From contig NZ_BNCL01000001.1 of assembly GCF_014656455.1 (NCBI RefSeq), positions 62,001 to 126,000 on the forward strand: a stretch of DNA of 64,000 nucleotides, read 5' to 3'. The translations under genes and the position numbers were made by a program. Below are positions 45,291 to 54,173 of the stretch, in pieces. This DNA comes from Paracoccus aerius (GTDB taxonomy: Bacteria > Pseudomonadota > Alphaproteobacteria > Rhodobacterales > Rhodobacteraceae). Each line of letters starts with the position of its first letter. The first letter of the stretch is position 1. The notes under the pieces are model-generated. The model had not been told where the DNA came from, ran no database searches, and worked only from the letters and a program-made list of their open reading frames with translations.

Positions 45291-46459
45291 CGCCGGGCGG
45301 GTCCTTCCTGCCGCTGCGCAGTCGCGCGAGCCAGGGTGTCGCGCAGGTCGGCCTCCATCTTCGTCAACTCGCTTTCGGCGGCGGCGCGGCGGGCGCGGCC
45401 TTCGTCGGCGATGCGCAGGCTGTCCTCGATCGTGGCGATCAACTGGGCGTTGGCCGCCTTGACCGAGTTGATGTCGAAGACGCCGCGTTCCGTCTGGGTG
45501 CGGATCTGCACATTGGCCTGCCGCAGGTTGTCGGCATTGCGCGTCAGCAGATCATTGGTCAGGTCGCTGGCTTCCTTGACGGCGCGGGCAGCCTCGGCGC
45601 TGCGCTGGATGGTGACCGCCTGGGCAAGCTGGGTTTCCCAAAGCGGCACGGTGTTCACCAGGGTCGAGTTGATCTTGGTGACCAGCGACTTGTCGTTTTC
45701 CTGCACCAGCCGGATCGAGGGCAGGGACTGCATCGTCACCTGCCGCGTCAGTTTCAGGTCATGGACCCGGCGTTCCAAGTCGTCGCGAACGGCCCGCAGA
45801 TCGCGCAGGGCCTGGGCCTTCATCACCTGGTCGTCCTCCGGCGCGGCGCCGACGGTCGCCTCCAGTTCGGGAATGGCCTTACTGTCCAGTTCCTGCAGCT
45901 TTTCCTCGCCCGCGGCGATGTAGAGGGCAAGTTCGTCATAGAAGTTCAGCGTGTGGTCATAAAGCTGGTCCAACGCCTTGATGTCCTTCAGCAGCGTCTG
46001 TTCGTGCCGCTCAAGCTCGACGGTGATGCGGTCGATCTGGGTCTGGACCTGTTCGTAATTCGCCACGAACTTCGCGAAGGGGGCGGACCGGCCCAGCAGC
46101 TTTTCCCACCAGCTTCGGGTGCGCCGCATGTCCAGTTCGGAAGTCGAGAAGCCGCGGATCGTCGTGACGATGCCACGCAGGCTTTCGCCCGCCGGTCCCA
46201 CGTCCTTGCTTTTGACATCCGCCAGCATCTTCTGGCTGATTTCCTGCAAGCCGGCCTGGGCGCGGGTGCCGAAACGGACGATCGAGCCGGAATCGCCCAG
46301 GTCGATCTCGTCCATCCGGCGCCTGATCTCGGCCTGAAGCTGGGGATCGGCGGCGCGAACCGATACGGGTTCGGGCTGGGGTTGTGGCAGGACCGCAGAA
46401 GTCACCTTCTCGATTTCGCTACGGATGTCTTCGGCACGGCGGCGTGTTTCATCGGTCAT
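45287..46459 (-). CDS. telA: TelA/toxic anion resistance family protein
   Basis: 390 residues, cytoplasmic, mostly alpha-helical with long coiled segments. Family features: FGTRAQAGLQEISQKML, WWEKLLGRSAPFAKFVANYE, LYDHTLNFYDELALYIAAGE and the C-terminal NADNLRQANVQIRTQTERGV with LIATIEDSLRIADEG. TelA proteins are linked to tellurite and antimicrobial tolerance; the mechanism is unknown. AAGGAAGG precedes the start. It heads a leftward run whose next three genes appear functionally linked (DUF2927 lipoprotein, SPFH-GYF, zinc ribbon). Confidence 0.92.
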   Translation of the reverse strand: MTDETRRRAEDIRSEIEKVTSAVLPQPQPEPVSVRAADPQLQAEIRRRMDEIDLGDSGSIVRFGTRAQAGLQEISQKMLADVKSKDVGPAGESLRGIVTTIRGFSTSELDMRRTRSWWEKLLGRSAPFAKFVANYEQVQTQIDRITVELERHEQTLLKDIKALDQLYDHTLNFYDELALYIAAGEEKLQELDSKAIPELEATVGAAPEDDQVMKAQALRDLRAVRDDLERRVHDLKLTRQVTMQSLPSIRLVQENDKSLVTKINSTLVNTVPLWETQLAQAVTIQRSAEAARAVKEASDLTNDLLTRNADNLRQANVQIRTQTERGVFDINSVKAANAQLIATIEDSLRIADEGRARRAAAESELTKMEADLRDTLARATAQRQEGPARR

Positions 46460-46800
46460 GGCGTTTCCTTCCTTGTCCCGGCTTGGGCAGGCATGTTGCA
46501 GCGCAGCATAGGCTGAACGCGGCGCAGTTCAACCAAACAGCAGGAGAAATAGCAAAGCGCCGTGCAGCCAGCCCGCATGGATGATTCCTGGCCCGAATCT
46601 TCGCCTGCATTTGGTCGCCGAAGCCGGGCGAAATTGGCCTTGCCATGTCCATCCTATCTAAAATGTCAGGTCATTAACCCAGTTAAATCAAACTTTATGC
46701 ATGTCCATCCGGTTGCAGGGATGCTAGTGTCGATCTCGTTATCAGTGGCCGCCCTTGGTGTTTTCGGGGGCATTTTTAAAAAGTGTTAGTGCAGGTAGTG
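46460..46800. other. Intergenic region between telA and the sugar transferase
   Basis: About 340 bases between divergent transcription units. It falls from normal GC content to an AT-rich part at 46655-46700 (TATCTAAAAT near 46655, TTAAATCAAACTTTATG near 46683), which probably holds the promoter of the exopolysaccharide gene, though no well-spaced -35 is clear. It contains a possible 30-codon membrane peptide (46697-46789). I see no repeats, tRNA or operator I can name. Confidence 0.5.
46697..46789 (+). CDS. Possible 30-residue membrane peptide upstream of the sugar transferase
   Basis: ATG at 46697 opens MHVHPVAGMLVSISLSVAAL, then GVFGGIFKKC and a stop 11 bases before the sugar-transferase start. 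The composition (hydrophobic helix, positive KK end) looks like a real single-span peptide, and the spacing suits a leader or coupled ORF. No ribosome site is obvious, so expression is uncertain. Confidence 0.3.
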   Translation: MHVHPVAGMLVSISLSVAALGVFGGIFKKC

Positions 46801-47478
46801 ATGCAGGTTAAGACTCAGTCTGTTGCCCTGGCCCATGTTGCGGCTGCCCCCTCCATTGAAAATTCGCGTCCCTGGCTGTATCGCAGCCTGGTCAAGCGCC
46901 CGCTGGACGTGATTGTCGTCCTGCTCAGTTCGCCGGTGGTTCTTCCGCTGGTGCTGCTTTTGGCATTGATCGTCATGATGGACGGGAAGAATCCCTTCTA
47001 TTCGCAACAGCGGATCGGCAGGAACGGCCGGGTTTTCCGGATGTGGAAGCTGCGCAGCATGGTCCAGGGCGCAGATCAGCGCCTGGAAGCCTATCTGTCC
47101 GAGAACCCCCAGGCCCGCAAGGAATGGGACGAAACCCAGAAACTGCGCGACGATCCCCGCGTCACGGCCTTTGGCAAGATGCTGCGCGCCAGTTCCCTGG
47201 ACGAACTGCCGCAACTGTGGAACGTCGTTTCCGGCGACATGAGCCTGGTCGGCCCGCGTCCCATGATGCCGGACCAGGAAGTCCTGTATTCGGGCGAGGG
47301 ATATTACCGCCTCCGTCCCGGCATCACCGGCTTCTGGCAGACGGCCGGTCGCAACAAGACCACCTTCGCCGCCCGCGCCTGGTATGACGACCGCTACGAA
47401 CGCGGCCTGTCCTTCGCAAGCGACCTGTCGATCCTGGTCCGCACAGTGTCGGTTGTCCTGGGGCGGACGGGCTGCTGA
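46801..47478 (+). CDS. ExoY-type exopolysaccharide sugar transferase
   Basis: 225 residues. Undecaprenyl-phosphate sugar-1-phosphate transferase that starts assembly of a polysaccharide repeat. One N-terminal membrane helix (LDVIVVLLSSPVVLPLVLLL), then the bacterial sugar transferase core: FYSQQRIGRNGRVFRMWKLRSM, the SLDELPQLWNVVSGDMSLVG block, GPRPMMPDQE, and RPGITGFWQ. The start is ATG 46801; GTG 46783 is in frame upstream. Stop TGA abuts the stop of the convergent WecG-type gene, the likely partner in the same polysaccharide pathway. Confidence 0.92.
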   Translation: MQVKTQSVALAHVAAAPSIENSRPWLYRSLVKRPLDVIVVLLSSPVVLPLVLLLALIVMMDGKNPFYSQQRIGRNGRVFRMWKLRSMVQGADQRLEAYLSENPQARKEWDETQKLRDDPRVTAFGKMLRASSLDELPQLWNVVSGDMSLVGPRPMMPDQEVLYSGEGYYRLRPGITGFWQTAGRNKTTFAARAWYDDRYERGLSFASDLSILVRTVSVVLGRTGC

Positions 47479-48228
47479 TCAGCGACGCTGCCTGAAGGCC
47501 GCCATCGCCTCGGACGGGAGGATGGCGGCGCATTTCGCATAGCGGGGGACAAGGCGCTTGGGTGCCGACCCCATCCTCCAGGCCCATTCCATCGCGATCC
47601 GCCGGACCCATCGCGGTGCACGGGTCTGATTGCCAGCCAGGAAATCCAAGCCCGCGCCGATCGAGGCGAAGCCCACTTCGGGCGCCACGGACCGGCCGCG
47701 TGCTGCCAGCCGTTCCTGCTTGGGCGCGCCAAGCGCCAGAAGGCACAGCCGCGCCCCGCTGTCGCGGACTTGCAGCAGCAGATCTCGGGCAGCCTCGCTG
47801 TCGGGATCAAAACCCATGGGCGGGGCGATGCGGGCCACGATCCGGCATCCGGGGGCGCGGCGGGCGATTTCGTCGGCTGCGGCGGTCAGCGCCGCTTCCG
47901 TCGTGCCGACAAGGGCCACGCCGACATCCTCGGCCGCGGCAAGCTGGGTCAGGGGAACGACCAGATCCGATCCCGCGACCAGTTGAACCGAATGCCCGGC
48001 CAGCCGGGAAAGCCAGACGATCGGATTGCCGTCGGCCACGATCAGGTCATGCTGGGCATAGGCGGCCCGAAACCCGGGATCCTGCCGCAGCTTGACCAGG
48101 TGGTCCAGGTTGATCGTCGCCAGGGCGAAGCCTTCGCCCGCGCGAAAGCGGCGGGTCAGTTCGGCCCGAAGACTGGGGTGATCGGGCATGTTGATCCTGA
48201 CCACCGAGGATCCATAGGTAAATTGCAT
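47479..48228 (-). CDS. WecG/TagA/CpsF family glycosyltransferase
   Basis: 249 residues. Adds the second sugar to a lipid-linked intermediate. Seen: LATINLDHLVKLRQDPGFRA (T-x-N-xDH active site), DLIVADGNPIVWLSRL, GSDLVVPL, FDPDSEAARDLL, LLALGAPKQERLAARG, and VGFASIGAGLDFLAGNQTRAP with the conserved basic tail APRWVRRIAMEW. The start at 48228 has AGGACAGG upstream; further upstream ATG is rejected as non-conserved. Convergent with the sugar transferase with zero bases between stops. Confidence 0.92.
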   Translation of the reverse strand: MQFTYGSSVVRINMPDHPSLRAELTRRFRAGEGFALATINLDHLVKLRQDPGFRAAYAQHDLIVADGNPIVWLSRLAGHSVQLVAGSDLVVPLTQLAAAEDVGVALVGTTEAALTAAADEIARRAPGCRIVARIAPPMGFDPDSEAARDLLLQVRDSGARLCLLALGAPKQERLAARGRSVAPEVGFASIGAGLDFLAGNQTRAPRWVRRIAMEWAWRMGSAPKRLVPRYAKCAAILPSEAMAAFRQRR

Positions 48229-48309
48229 CGCGACCTGTCCTGCTAAGGGCCTGGTCCGGCCCAATGCCGTTTCCTTGCCGCTTTTGCGCAGGCCATGCAA
48301 TCGGACAGT

Positions 48310-48636
48310 TCACCCCTTCGGCAGATAGGGGATGCCTCCGGCCAAGTCGGTGTCGTCGATCAGGTGGAAATTGCTGATGCTGCCGGCCTTGCGTGCCTGC
48401 CCGAGGGGGACGTATTCAGGATCGCTGGCAAAGGCGCGGGCCGCGTCCTTGGACGGGAACTCGATCAGCGCGACAAGGGTGCTGCCCAGCGGCTTGCCCT
48501 CCAGCGTGTCGATGTTGCCCGACCGCGAGAGGTATCGCCCGCCATGGCGTGCCGCGATTTCGTGCACGCGGGCCGCATATTCGGGCACCCAGGAATCGTC
48601 GGTCACCGTCACGTCGGCAATCAGATAGGCAGTCAT
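48310..48636 (-). CDS. DUF1330 family protein (ferredoxin-like barrel)
   Basis: 108 residues. MTAYLIADVTVTDDSWVPEY, GGRYLSRSGNIDTLEG, VALIEFPSKDAARAFASDPE and YVPLGQARKAGSISNFHLID are the DUF1330 pattern of a dimeric alpha-beta barrel. No known reaction; some relatives are monooxygenase-like folds. GGAGGATCCG precedes the start. Upstream of WecG on the same strand, 81 bases away; divergent from the efflux operon. Confidence 0.9.
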   Translation of the reverse strand: MTAYLIADVTVTDDSWVPEYAARVHEIAARHGGRYLSRSGNIDTLEGKPLGSTLVALIEFPSKDAARAFASDPEYVPLGQARKAGSISNFHLIDDTDLAGGIPYLPKG

Positions 48637-48781
48637 CGGATCCTCCACCGTTCATCTGCGCGAATGAGACTGCCTGCGGGCTGTGCATCAGGCAAGTGCG
48701 CCGCCGCAACAGCGCCGCGAAATCGCATCAGACCCGTTGTCCTTTGCACCGCTTGACGATAGCGTGAGCGGCGGCGACGAA

Positions 48782-48802
48782 CTGCCCTTCGCGAAGGGGC
48801 AG
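48782..48802 (+). promoter_or_regulatory. GC hairpin in the efflux operon leader
   Basis: CTGCCC-TTCGCGAA-G-GGGCAG, a stem built on a central palindrome, 38 bases before the adaptor start. It lacks a T run, so it is not a terminator; it may be a repressor operator or a stable 5' leader hairpin. Confidence 0.35.
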
Positions 48803-48839
48803 GCGCCGGCATCGGAAAACCTTCAGACGGACGGACAGC

Positions 48840-50030
48840 ATGGCCAGGCTGACACGATTCTTTGTTCTTGCCGGCATGGTTGCGGCAACGGGTCCGGCTG
48901 CTGTTATGGCGCAGGCGCCGGGCGGCGACATGCCGCCCCCTGCGGTTACGGTGGTGACGGTCCAGGCGCAGGACGTGACGCTGACGGCGACCTTGCCGGG
49001 CCGCGTCGTCGCCTCGGCCGAGGCCGAGCTGCGCCCCCAGGTCGGCGGCCTGATCGTCGAGCGCCTGTTCGAGGAAGGCAGCGTGGTGGCCGAGGGCGAT
49101 CCCTTGTATCGGATCGACCCCCGCACCTATGAGGCCGCGCAAGCCCAGGCTGTGGCGTCCCTGGCGCAGGCCCAGGCTCAGGCCGACGCGGCCCGGCGCG
49201 ATGCGGAACGCGTGGTTGCCCTGCGCGACCGTCGCGTTGCCAGCGAACAGAACCAGGACAGCGCCATCGCCGCCCGCGACGCCGCCGAAGCGGCCGTCAA
49301 GGCGGCCGAGGCTCAGTTGCTGGCCACCCAGATCGACCTGGACCGCACCACCATCACCGCCCCCATCGACGGGGTGATCGGCCTGGCGCAGGCCAGCCCC
49401 GGCGCCCTTGTGACGGCGGGGCAGGCCAATCCCCTTGCCGTCATCCGCCGCATCGACCCGGTGCGCGTGGACGTGACCCAATCCGCGGCCGAGATCGTCC
49501 GCTGGCAGCGGATGGGCCCCGAAGCCGCGCTGCCCACGGGGGCCGACCGCACCGTCTCGCTGCGCCTGGCCGATGGCAGCACCTATGAACATACCGGATC
49601 GATGACCGCCGCCGAACCCTACGTCGATGAGATGACCGGCGTGATCACCCTGCGGATGGAGTTCGCGAACCCCGACAACCTGCTGCTGCCCGGCATGTTC
49701 GTGCAGGCCGACATCCCGCAAGCAAAATTGAAGAACGCAATCCTTGCCCCGCAGGAAGGCGTAAGCCGCGACCGCCGCGGCCGTCCCATCGCGATGATCG
49801 TCAACAGCGACAACATCGTCGAGGAACGCGCGCTTGAAATCGCCCAGGACCAGGGCAACCAGTGGGTCGTGACAAAGGGTCTTGCCAGCGGCGACCGGCT
49901 GATCGTGTCCGGCCTGCAGCGCGTGGCGCCCGGTGCGCCCGTGACGCCGCAGGAACGCGGCAGCGAACCGGCCGCGACCGCCTCGGCCGACCAGGCCGCC
50001 CCGCCGGCCGACGCCGCGTCCACCAACTGA
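48840..50030 (+). CDS. RND efflux periplasmic adaptor (MexA/AcrA type)
   Basis: 396 residues. Signal peptide (core LTRFFVLAGMVAATGPAAVM, cleavage near MAQA). Lipoyl halves flank the coiled-coil hairpin: LRPQVGGLIVERLFEEGSVV, the Ala/Gln-rich helix pair (about 95-155), then DRTTITAPIDGVIGLAQASPG, then the beta-barrel (VEERALEIAQDQGNQWVV, GLASGDRLIVSGLQRV). A low-complexity tail follows. No lipobox, so it is soluble or anchored by the pump. Upstream of the pump by 28 bases. Confidence 0.94.
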   Translation: MARLTRFFVLAGMVAATGPAAVMAQAPGGDMPPPAVTVVTVQAQDVTLTATLPGRVVASAEAELRPQVGGLIVERLFEEGSVVAEGDPLYRIDPRTYEAAQAQAVASLAQAQAQADAARRDAERVVALRDRRVASEQNQDSAIAARDAAEAAVKAAEAQLLATQIDLDRTTITAPIDGVIGLAQASPGALVTAGQANPLAVIRRIDPVRVDVTQSAAEIVRWQRMGPEAALPTGADRTVSLRLADGSTYEHTGSMTAAEPYVDEMTGVITLRMEFANPDNLLLPGMFVQADIPQAKLKNAILAPQEGVSRDRRGRPIAMIVNSDNIVEERALEIAQDQGNQWVVTKGLASGDRLIVSGLQRVAPGAPVTPQERGSEPAATASADQAAPPADAASTN

Positions 50031-50058
50031 CGCCCCCAGCACGAAGGCGCGACAGATC

Positions 50059-53000
50059 ATGGCCCGTTTCTTCATCGACCGTCCGGTATTCGCCTGGGTG
50101 ATCTCGATCATCATCATGGGCATCGGCATCCTGTCGATCCTGACCCTGCCGGTGGCGCAGTATCCGCAGATCGCGCCGCCCTCGGTGACGATCCGGGCGA
50201 CCTATCCCGGCGCCTCGGCCGAAACCATTTCGAATACCGTGACGCAGGTGATCGAGCAGCAGATGACCGGCCTTGACGGTTTGCGCTATATCTCGTCCGG
50301 CTCGACCTCGGCGGGATCGTCCTCGACCACACTGACATTCGAGACGGGGACCGACGTCGACATCGCCCAGGTCCAGGTTCAGAACAAGCTGTCCCAGGCC
50401 ACGCCGCTGCTGCCCGAACCCGTGCAGCGGCAGGGCGTGGTGGTCGAGAAATCGACCGCCGGCTTCCTGATGGTGATCGGCCTGATCGGCGACGACAACT
50501 ACGACCAGACCGACCTTTCGGACTACATGTTCTCGAACCTGGTGGACGACCTGTCCCGTGTAGAGGGCGTAGGCAGCGTGCAGGTCTTCGGCGCGCCCTA
50601 TGCCATGCGCATCTGGCTGGATCCCGACAAGCTGGCCGCCTATGAAATCGCGCCCTCGGACGTGGTGGCGGCGGTGTCGGCGCAGAACACGCAGATCTCG
50701 GCCGGGGCCTTCGGCGACCTGCCCACCGTCGAGGGGCAGCAACTGAACGCCACGGTGACCGCGCAGTCGCTGCTGTCCACGCCCGAGGATTTCCGCCAGA
50801 TCGTCCTGCGGGCCGAGGAGAATGGCGGCCTGGTGTTGCTGCGCGACGTCGCCCGGGTCGAGATCGGGGCTGAAAGCTATGCGACCGAGGCGACCTTCAA
50901 CGGCCGCCCCGCGGCGGGCATGGCACTGTCCCTGGCGCCGGGCGCCAATGCGCTCGACACGGCCGAGCGTGTCAAGGAACGCATGGAGGAATTCGCCGAG
51001 TTCTTCCCCGAAGGCGTGGACTACGTGATCCCCTTCGACACCTCGCCCTTTGTCGAGATCTCGATCGAGGAAGTAGTGAAGACCCTGATCGAAGCGATCG
51101 TGCTGGTCTTCGTCGTCATGTATGTCTTCCTACAGAACTGGCGGGCGACGCTGATCCCGACGCTGGCCGTGCCCATCGTGCTGCTGGGCACCTTCGGCAT
51201 CATGGCGGCCTTCGGCTTCACCATCAACACGCTGACCATGCTTGCCATGGTGCTGGCGATCGGCCTGCTGGTGGACGACGCCATCGTTGTGGTGGAAAAC
51301 GTCGAGCGGATCATGGAGGAAGAAGGCCTTCCCCCGCGAGAGGCCACCCGCAAGTCGATGAGTCAGATCACCGGCGCACTGGTCGGCATTGCCCTGGTGC
51401 TGTCGGCGGTCTTTGTTCCGATGGCCTTCTTCCCCGGCTCGACCGGGGTGATCTATCAGCAATTCGCGATCACCATCGTCTCGGCCATGGCTCTGTCGGT
51501 GCTGGTGGCGCTGACGCTGACGCCCGCCCTTTGCGCAACGCTGCTGCGGTCCAAGGACCATCACACCAAGCGCGGCCTGTTTGGCTGGTTCAACCGCAAC
51601 TTCGACCGCACCACCAACGGCTATACCGGCGCGGTGGGCTGGATCGTGCGCCGCCCGCTGCGGGTGCTGCTGGTCTATTCGGCCATTGGCGCGGCGATGG
51701 TGCTGCTGTTCCTGCGCACGCCCGAAGGCTTCCTGCCCGACGAGGACCAGGGGATCATGTTCGTCCTGATCCAAGGTCCGACCGGTGCCACGGCGGAACG
51801 GACGGCTGCAGTCATCGACCAGGTGCAGGACTACTTCCTGAACCAGGAAAAGGATTCCGTCGATTCGATGTTCGGCGTGGTGGGCTTTAGCTTCGCGGGG
51901 CAGGGCCAGAACGTCGGCATCGCCTTCGTGCGGATGAAGGACTGGAAGGACCGGCCCGATCCCGCGCAATCGGTGCAGGCCGTCGCAGGCCGGGCCTTCG
52001 GCGCGCTAAGCCAGATCCAGGACGCGATGGTCTTCCCCATCGTGCCGCCTTCGGTGATCGAACTCGGCAACGTTTCGGGCTTCGACTTCTATCTGCAGGC
52101 GCGGGGCGGGCAGTCGAACGAGCAGCTGCTCGAGGCCCGGAACCAGTTCCTGGGGATGGCGGCGCAAAGCCCCTTGATCGCCCAGGCCCGTCCTTCGGGG
52201 CTGGAGGATGCTGCGCAGTTCCGGCTGGACATCGACTGGCGCAAGGCAGGCGCGATGGGCGTGACGGCGACCGATGTGGCGAACCTGCTGCAGATCGCCT
52301 GGACGGGCCGCTATGTGAACGACTTCGTGGATCGCGGCCGCATCAAGCGCGTCTATGTGCAGGGCGAGGCGACATCGCGGTCGACCCCGGCCGATTTCGA
52401 CAAGTGGCGGGTCAGGAATGCGATGGGCGGGCTTGTGCCCTTCTCGAACTTCTCGACCGGGGACTGGACCTTCGGGCCGCAGGGCCTGAACCGATATAAC
52501 GGCATCCCCTCGATGCAGATCCAGGGCAGCCCGGCCCCTGGCGTCAGTTCAGGCGACGCGATGGCCGAGGTCGAGCGGCTTGTGGCCCAGATGCCCGGAT
52601 TTGCCGTGGCCTGGACCGGCCTGTCGCTGGAGGAACGGGAATCCGGCGACCAGACGACCCTGCTTTACGCGCTGTCGCTGGCCGCGGTCTTCCTGTGCCT
52701 GGCCGCGCTTTACGAAAGCTGGTCGATCCCGCTGGCGGTGATCCTGGTCATGCCGATCGGCGTGCTGGGCGCCCTTGTCGGCGCCTACCTTGGCGGCTTC
52801 GACAACGGCGTCTTCTTCCAGGTGGGCCTGCTGACCGTGATCGGCCTGACCGGCAAGAACGCGATCCTGATCGTCGAGTTCGCCCGCGAGCAGTCCGAAG
52901 CCGGCGTGCCCTTGTTCAAGGCCGTGGTCGAGGCCGCGCGCCAGCGGTTCCGCCCGATCATCATGACCTCGATCGCCTTCACGCTGGGCGTGTTGCCCTT

Positions 53001-53181
53001 GCTTCTGTCCACGGGCGCAGGGGCCAATGGCCGCAACGCCATCGGGGCCACGGTGATCGGCGGGACCATTGCCTCGACCGTTATGGGCATCCTGTTCGCG
53101 CCGCTGTTCTATGTGCTGATGCGTCGTCTGCTGGGCCGCAAGGACAAGTTCGACGAAGCGCAGGCCGCGCCTGCACAGTGA
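50059..53181 (+). CDS. RND efflux pump (AcrB/MexB, HAE1 family)
   Basis: 1040 residues, twelve predicted membrane helices and two large periplasmic loops. Seen: MARFFIDRPVFAWVISIIIM, TYPGASAETISNTVTQVIEQ, the TM4 proton-relay motif VLAIGLLVDDAIVVVENVER, and the matching TM10 region LTVIGLTGKNAILIVEFA. Aspartates of the proton pathway (DD in TM4) are present. Exports hydrophobic drugs with an outer-membrane partner; no tolC-like gene follows, so one must be elsewhere. The LysR gene starts 18 bases after it. Substrate unknown. Confidence 0.95.
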   Translation: MARFFIDRPVFAWVISIIIMGIGILSILTLPVAQYPQIAPPSVTIRATYPGASAETISNTVTQVIEQQMTGLDGLRYISSGSTSAGSSSTTLTFETGTDVDIAQVQVQNKLSQATPLLPEPVQRQGVVVEKSTAGFLMVIGLIGDDNYDQTDLSDYMFSNLVDDLSRVEGVGSVQVFGAPYAMRIWLDPDKLAAYEIAPSDVVAAVSAQNTQISAGAFGDLPTVEGQQLNATVTAQSLLSTPEDFRQIVLRAEENGGLVLLRDVARVEIGAESYATEATFNGRPAAGMALSLAPGANALDTAERVKERMEEFAEFFPEGVDYVIPFDTSPFVEISIEEVVKTLIEAIVLVFVVMYVFLQNWRATLIPTLAVPIVLLGTFGIMAAFGFTINTLTMLAMVLAIGLLVDDAIVVVENVERIMEEEGLPPREATRKSMSQITGALVGIALVLSAVFVPMAFFPGSTGVIYQQFAITIVSAMALSVLVALTLTPALCATLLRSKDHHTKRGLFGWFNRNFDRTTNGYTGAVGWIVRRPLRVLLVYSAIGAAMVLLFLRTPEGFLPDEDQGIMFVLIQGPTGATAERTAAVIDQVQDYFLNQEKDSVDSMFGVVGFSFAGQGQNVGIAFVRMKDWKDRPDPAQSVQAVAGRAFGALSQIQDAMVFPIVPPSVIELGNVSGFDFYLQARGGQSNEQLLEARNQFLGMAAQSPLIAQARPSGLEDAAQFRLDIDWRKAGAMGVTATDVANLLQIAWTGRYVNDFVDRGRIKRVYVQGEATSRSTPADFDKWRVRNAMGGLVPFSNFSTGDWTFGPQGLNRYNGIPSMQIQGSPAPGVSSGDAMAEVERLVAQMPGFAVAWTGLSLEERESGDQTTLLYALSLAAVFLCLAALYESWSIPLAVILVMPIGVLGALVGAYLGGFDNGVFFQVGLLTVIGLTGKNAILIVEFAREQSEAGVPLFKAVVEAARQRFRPIIMTSIAFTLGVLPLLLSTGAGANGRNAIGATVIGGTIASTVMGILFAPLFYVLMRRLLGRKDKFDEAQAAPAQ

Positions 53182-53199
53182 TCCCGCAAGGGGGGCGGC

Positions 53200-54087
53200 A
53201 TGATCGACAAGCTGGAGATGTTCCTGGCCGTCGCCAAGGAACGCCATTTCGGCCGCGCCGCCGAAAGCCTGGGGATCACTCAGCCCACCCTGTCGGCGGG
53301 CATCAAGCAGCTTGAGGAACAGCTTGGCGTCCTGCTGATCTTTCGCGGCTCGCGCTATGGCGGCCTGACGCCCGAGGGGCAGTCGGCGCTTGTATGGGCC
53401 CGCCGCATCGTAGGCGACACCCGCCAGTTGCGAGAGGAGATGCGGGCCACCCGCCATGGCCTGTCGGGCCAGTTGCGCATCGCCGTCATTCCCACTGCGC
53501 TGACCTGGGCAGCGCGGATCAGCGCGCGTTTCGGCGCGGCCCATCCGAATGTGGGCATGACCATCCTGTCGCGCACCTCGGTCGAGATCTTGCAGATGAT
53601 CGACGATCTGCAAGTCGATGCGGGGATCTCGTATTTGGACAACGAACCGCTGGGCCGGGTCAGCACGGTCCGCCTTTATGACGAACGCTATATGCTGGTC
53701 TGCGGGTTGGACTCGCCCTTGGCGCGGCGCGACCGGGTGACTTGGGGCGATCTGGCGGGGCACCGGATGTGCCTGCTGACCAGCGACATGCAGAACCGCC
53801 GCATCATCAACCGCAACCTGATCGAGGCAGGCGTCGTCCCGCAGGCGCCCGTCGAATCCAGTTCCACCGTGGTGCTGGTCGCGCATGTGCTGGAAGGCGG
53901 CTGGATCACCATCCTGCCCGAGGACATCGCCGGCTTCCTCACCGAAGGCAAGCCGCTGCGGATGATCCCGCTGGACGGGGACGGGGCCAGCCATGCCGTG
54001 GGCCTTGTCGCCCCGTGGCGCGAGCCTCATACCCCCGTGCTCGAGGCGCTGCTGTCCGAGGCGCGTCGCATGGCCAACGATAGGTAA
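53200..54087 (+). CDS. fdsR: LysR-type regulator, probable FdsR of the formate dehydrogenase operon
   Basis: 295 residues. N-terminal helix-turn-helix (MIDKLEMFLAVAKERHFGRA and AESLGITQPTLSAGIKQLEE), then a substrate-binding domain (AVIPTALTWAARISARF; VESSSTVVLVAHVLEGGWIT). It is 18 bases after the RND pump, but the strongest LysR-type palindrome (ATAG-N7-CTAT) overlaps its own stop codon and lies ahead of fdsG, so it is read as the regulator of fdsGBACD. In Cupriavidus a LysR (FdsR) is divergent from fds; here it is co-directional. A role in the pump operon is the alternative. Confidence 0.85.
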   Translation: MIDKLEMFLAVAKERHFGRAAESLGITQPTLSAGIKQLEEQLGVLLIFRGSRYGGLTPEGQSALVWARRIVGDTRQLREEMRATRHGLSGQLRIAVIPTALTWAARISARFGAAHPNVGMTILSRTSVEILQMIDDLQVDAGISYLDNEPLGRVSTVRLYDERYMLVCGLDSPLARRDRVTWGDLAGHRMCLLTSDMQNRRIINRNLIEAGVVPQAPVESSSTVVLVAHVLEGGWITILPEDIAGFLTEGKPLRMIPLDGDGASHAVGLVAPWREPHTPVLEALLSEARRMANDR

Positions 54088-54096
54088 TGTCTATCG
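54078..54096 (+). promoter_or_regulatory. LysR-type binding palindrome ahead of fdsG
   Basis: CGATAG-GTAATGT-CTATCG, perfect 6-bp arms with the T-N11-A LysR pattern. The left part overlaps the stop codon of the LysR gene (TAA at 54085-54087). The AT-rich stretch that follows (ATATTGATTTTGG near 54112) may hold the promoter. Confidence 0.65.
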
Positions 54097-54173
54097 CCTG
54101 ACGGAACAACGATATTGATTTTGGTATGGCCGGGATGTCTGCTGGTTCAGCAAGACAGTTGAAAGGCCAGCCT

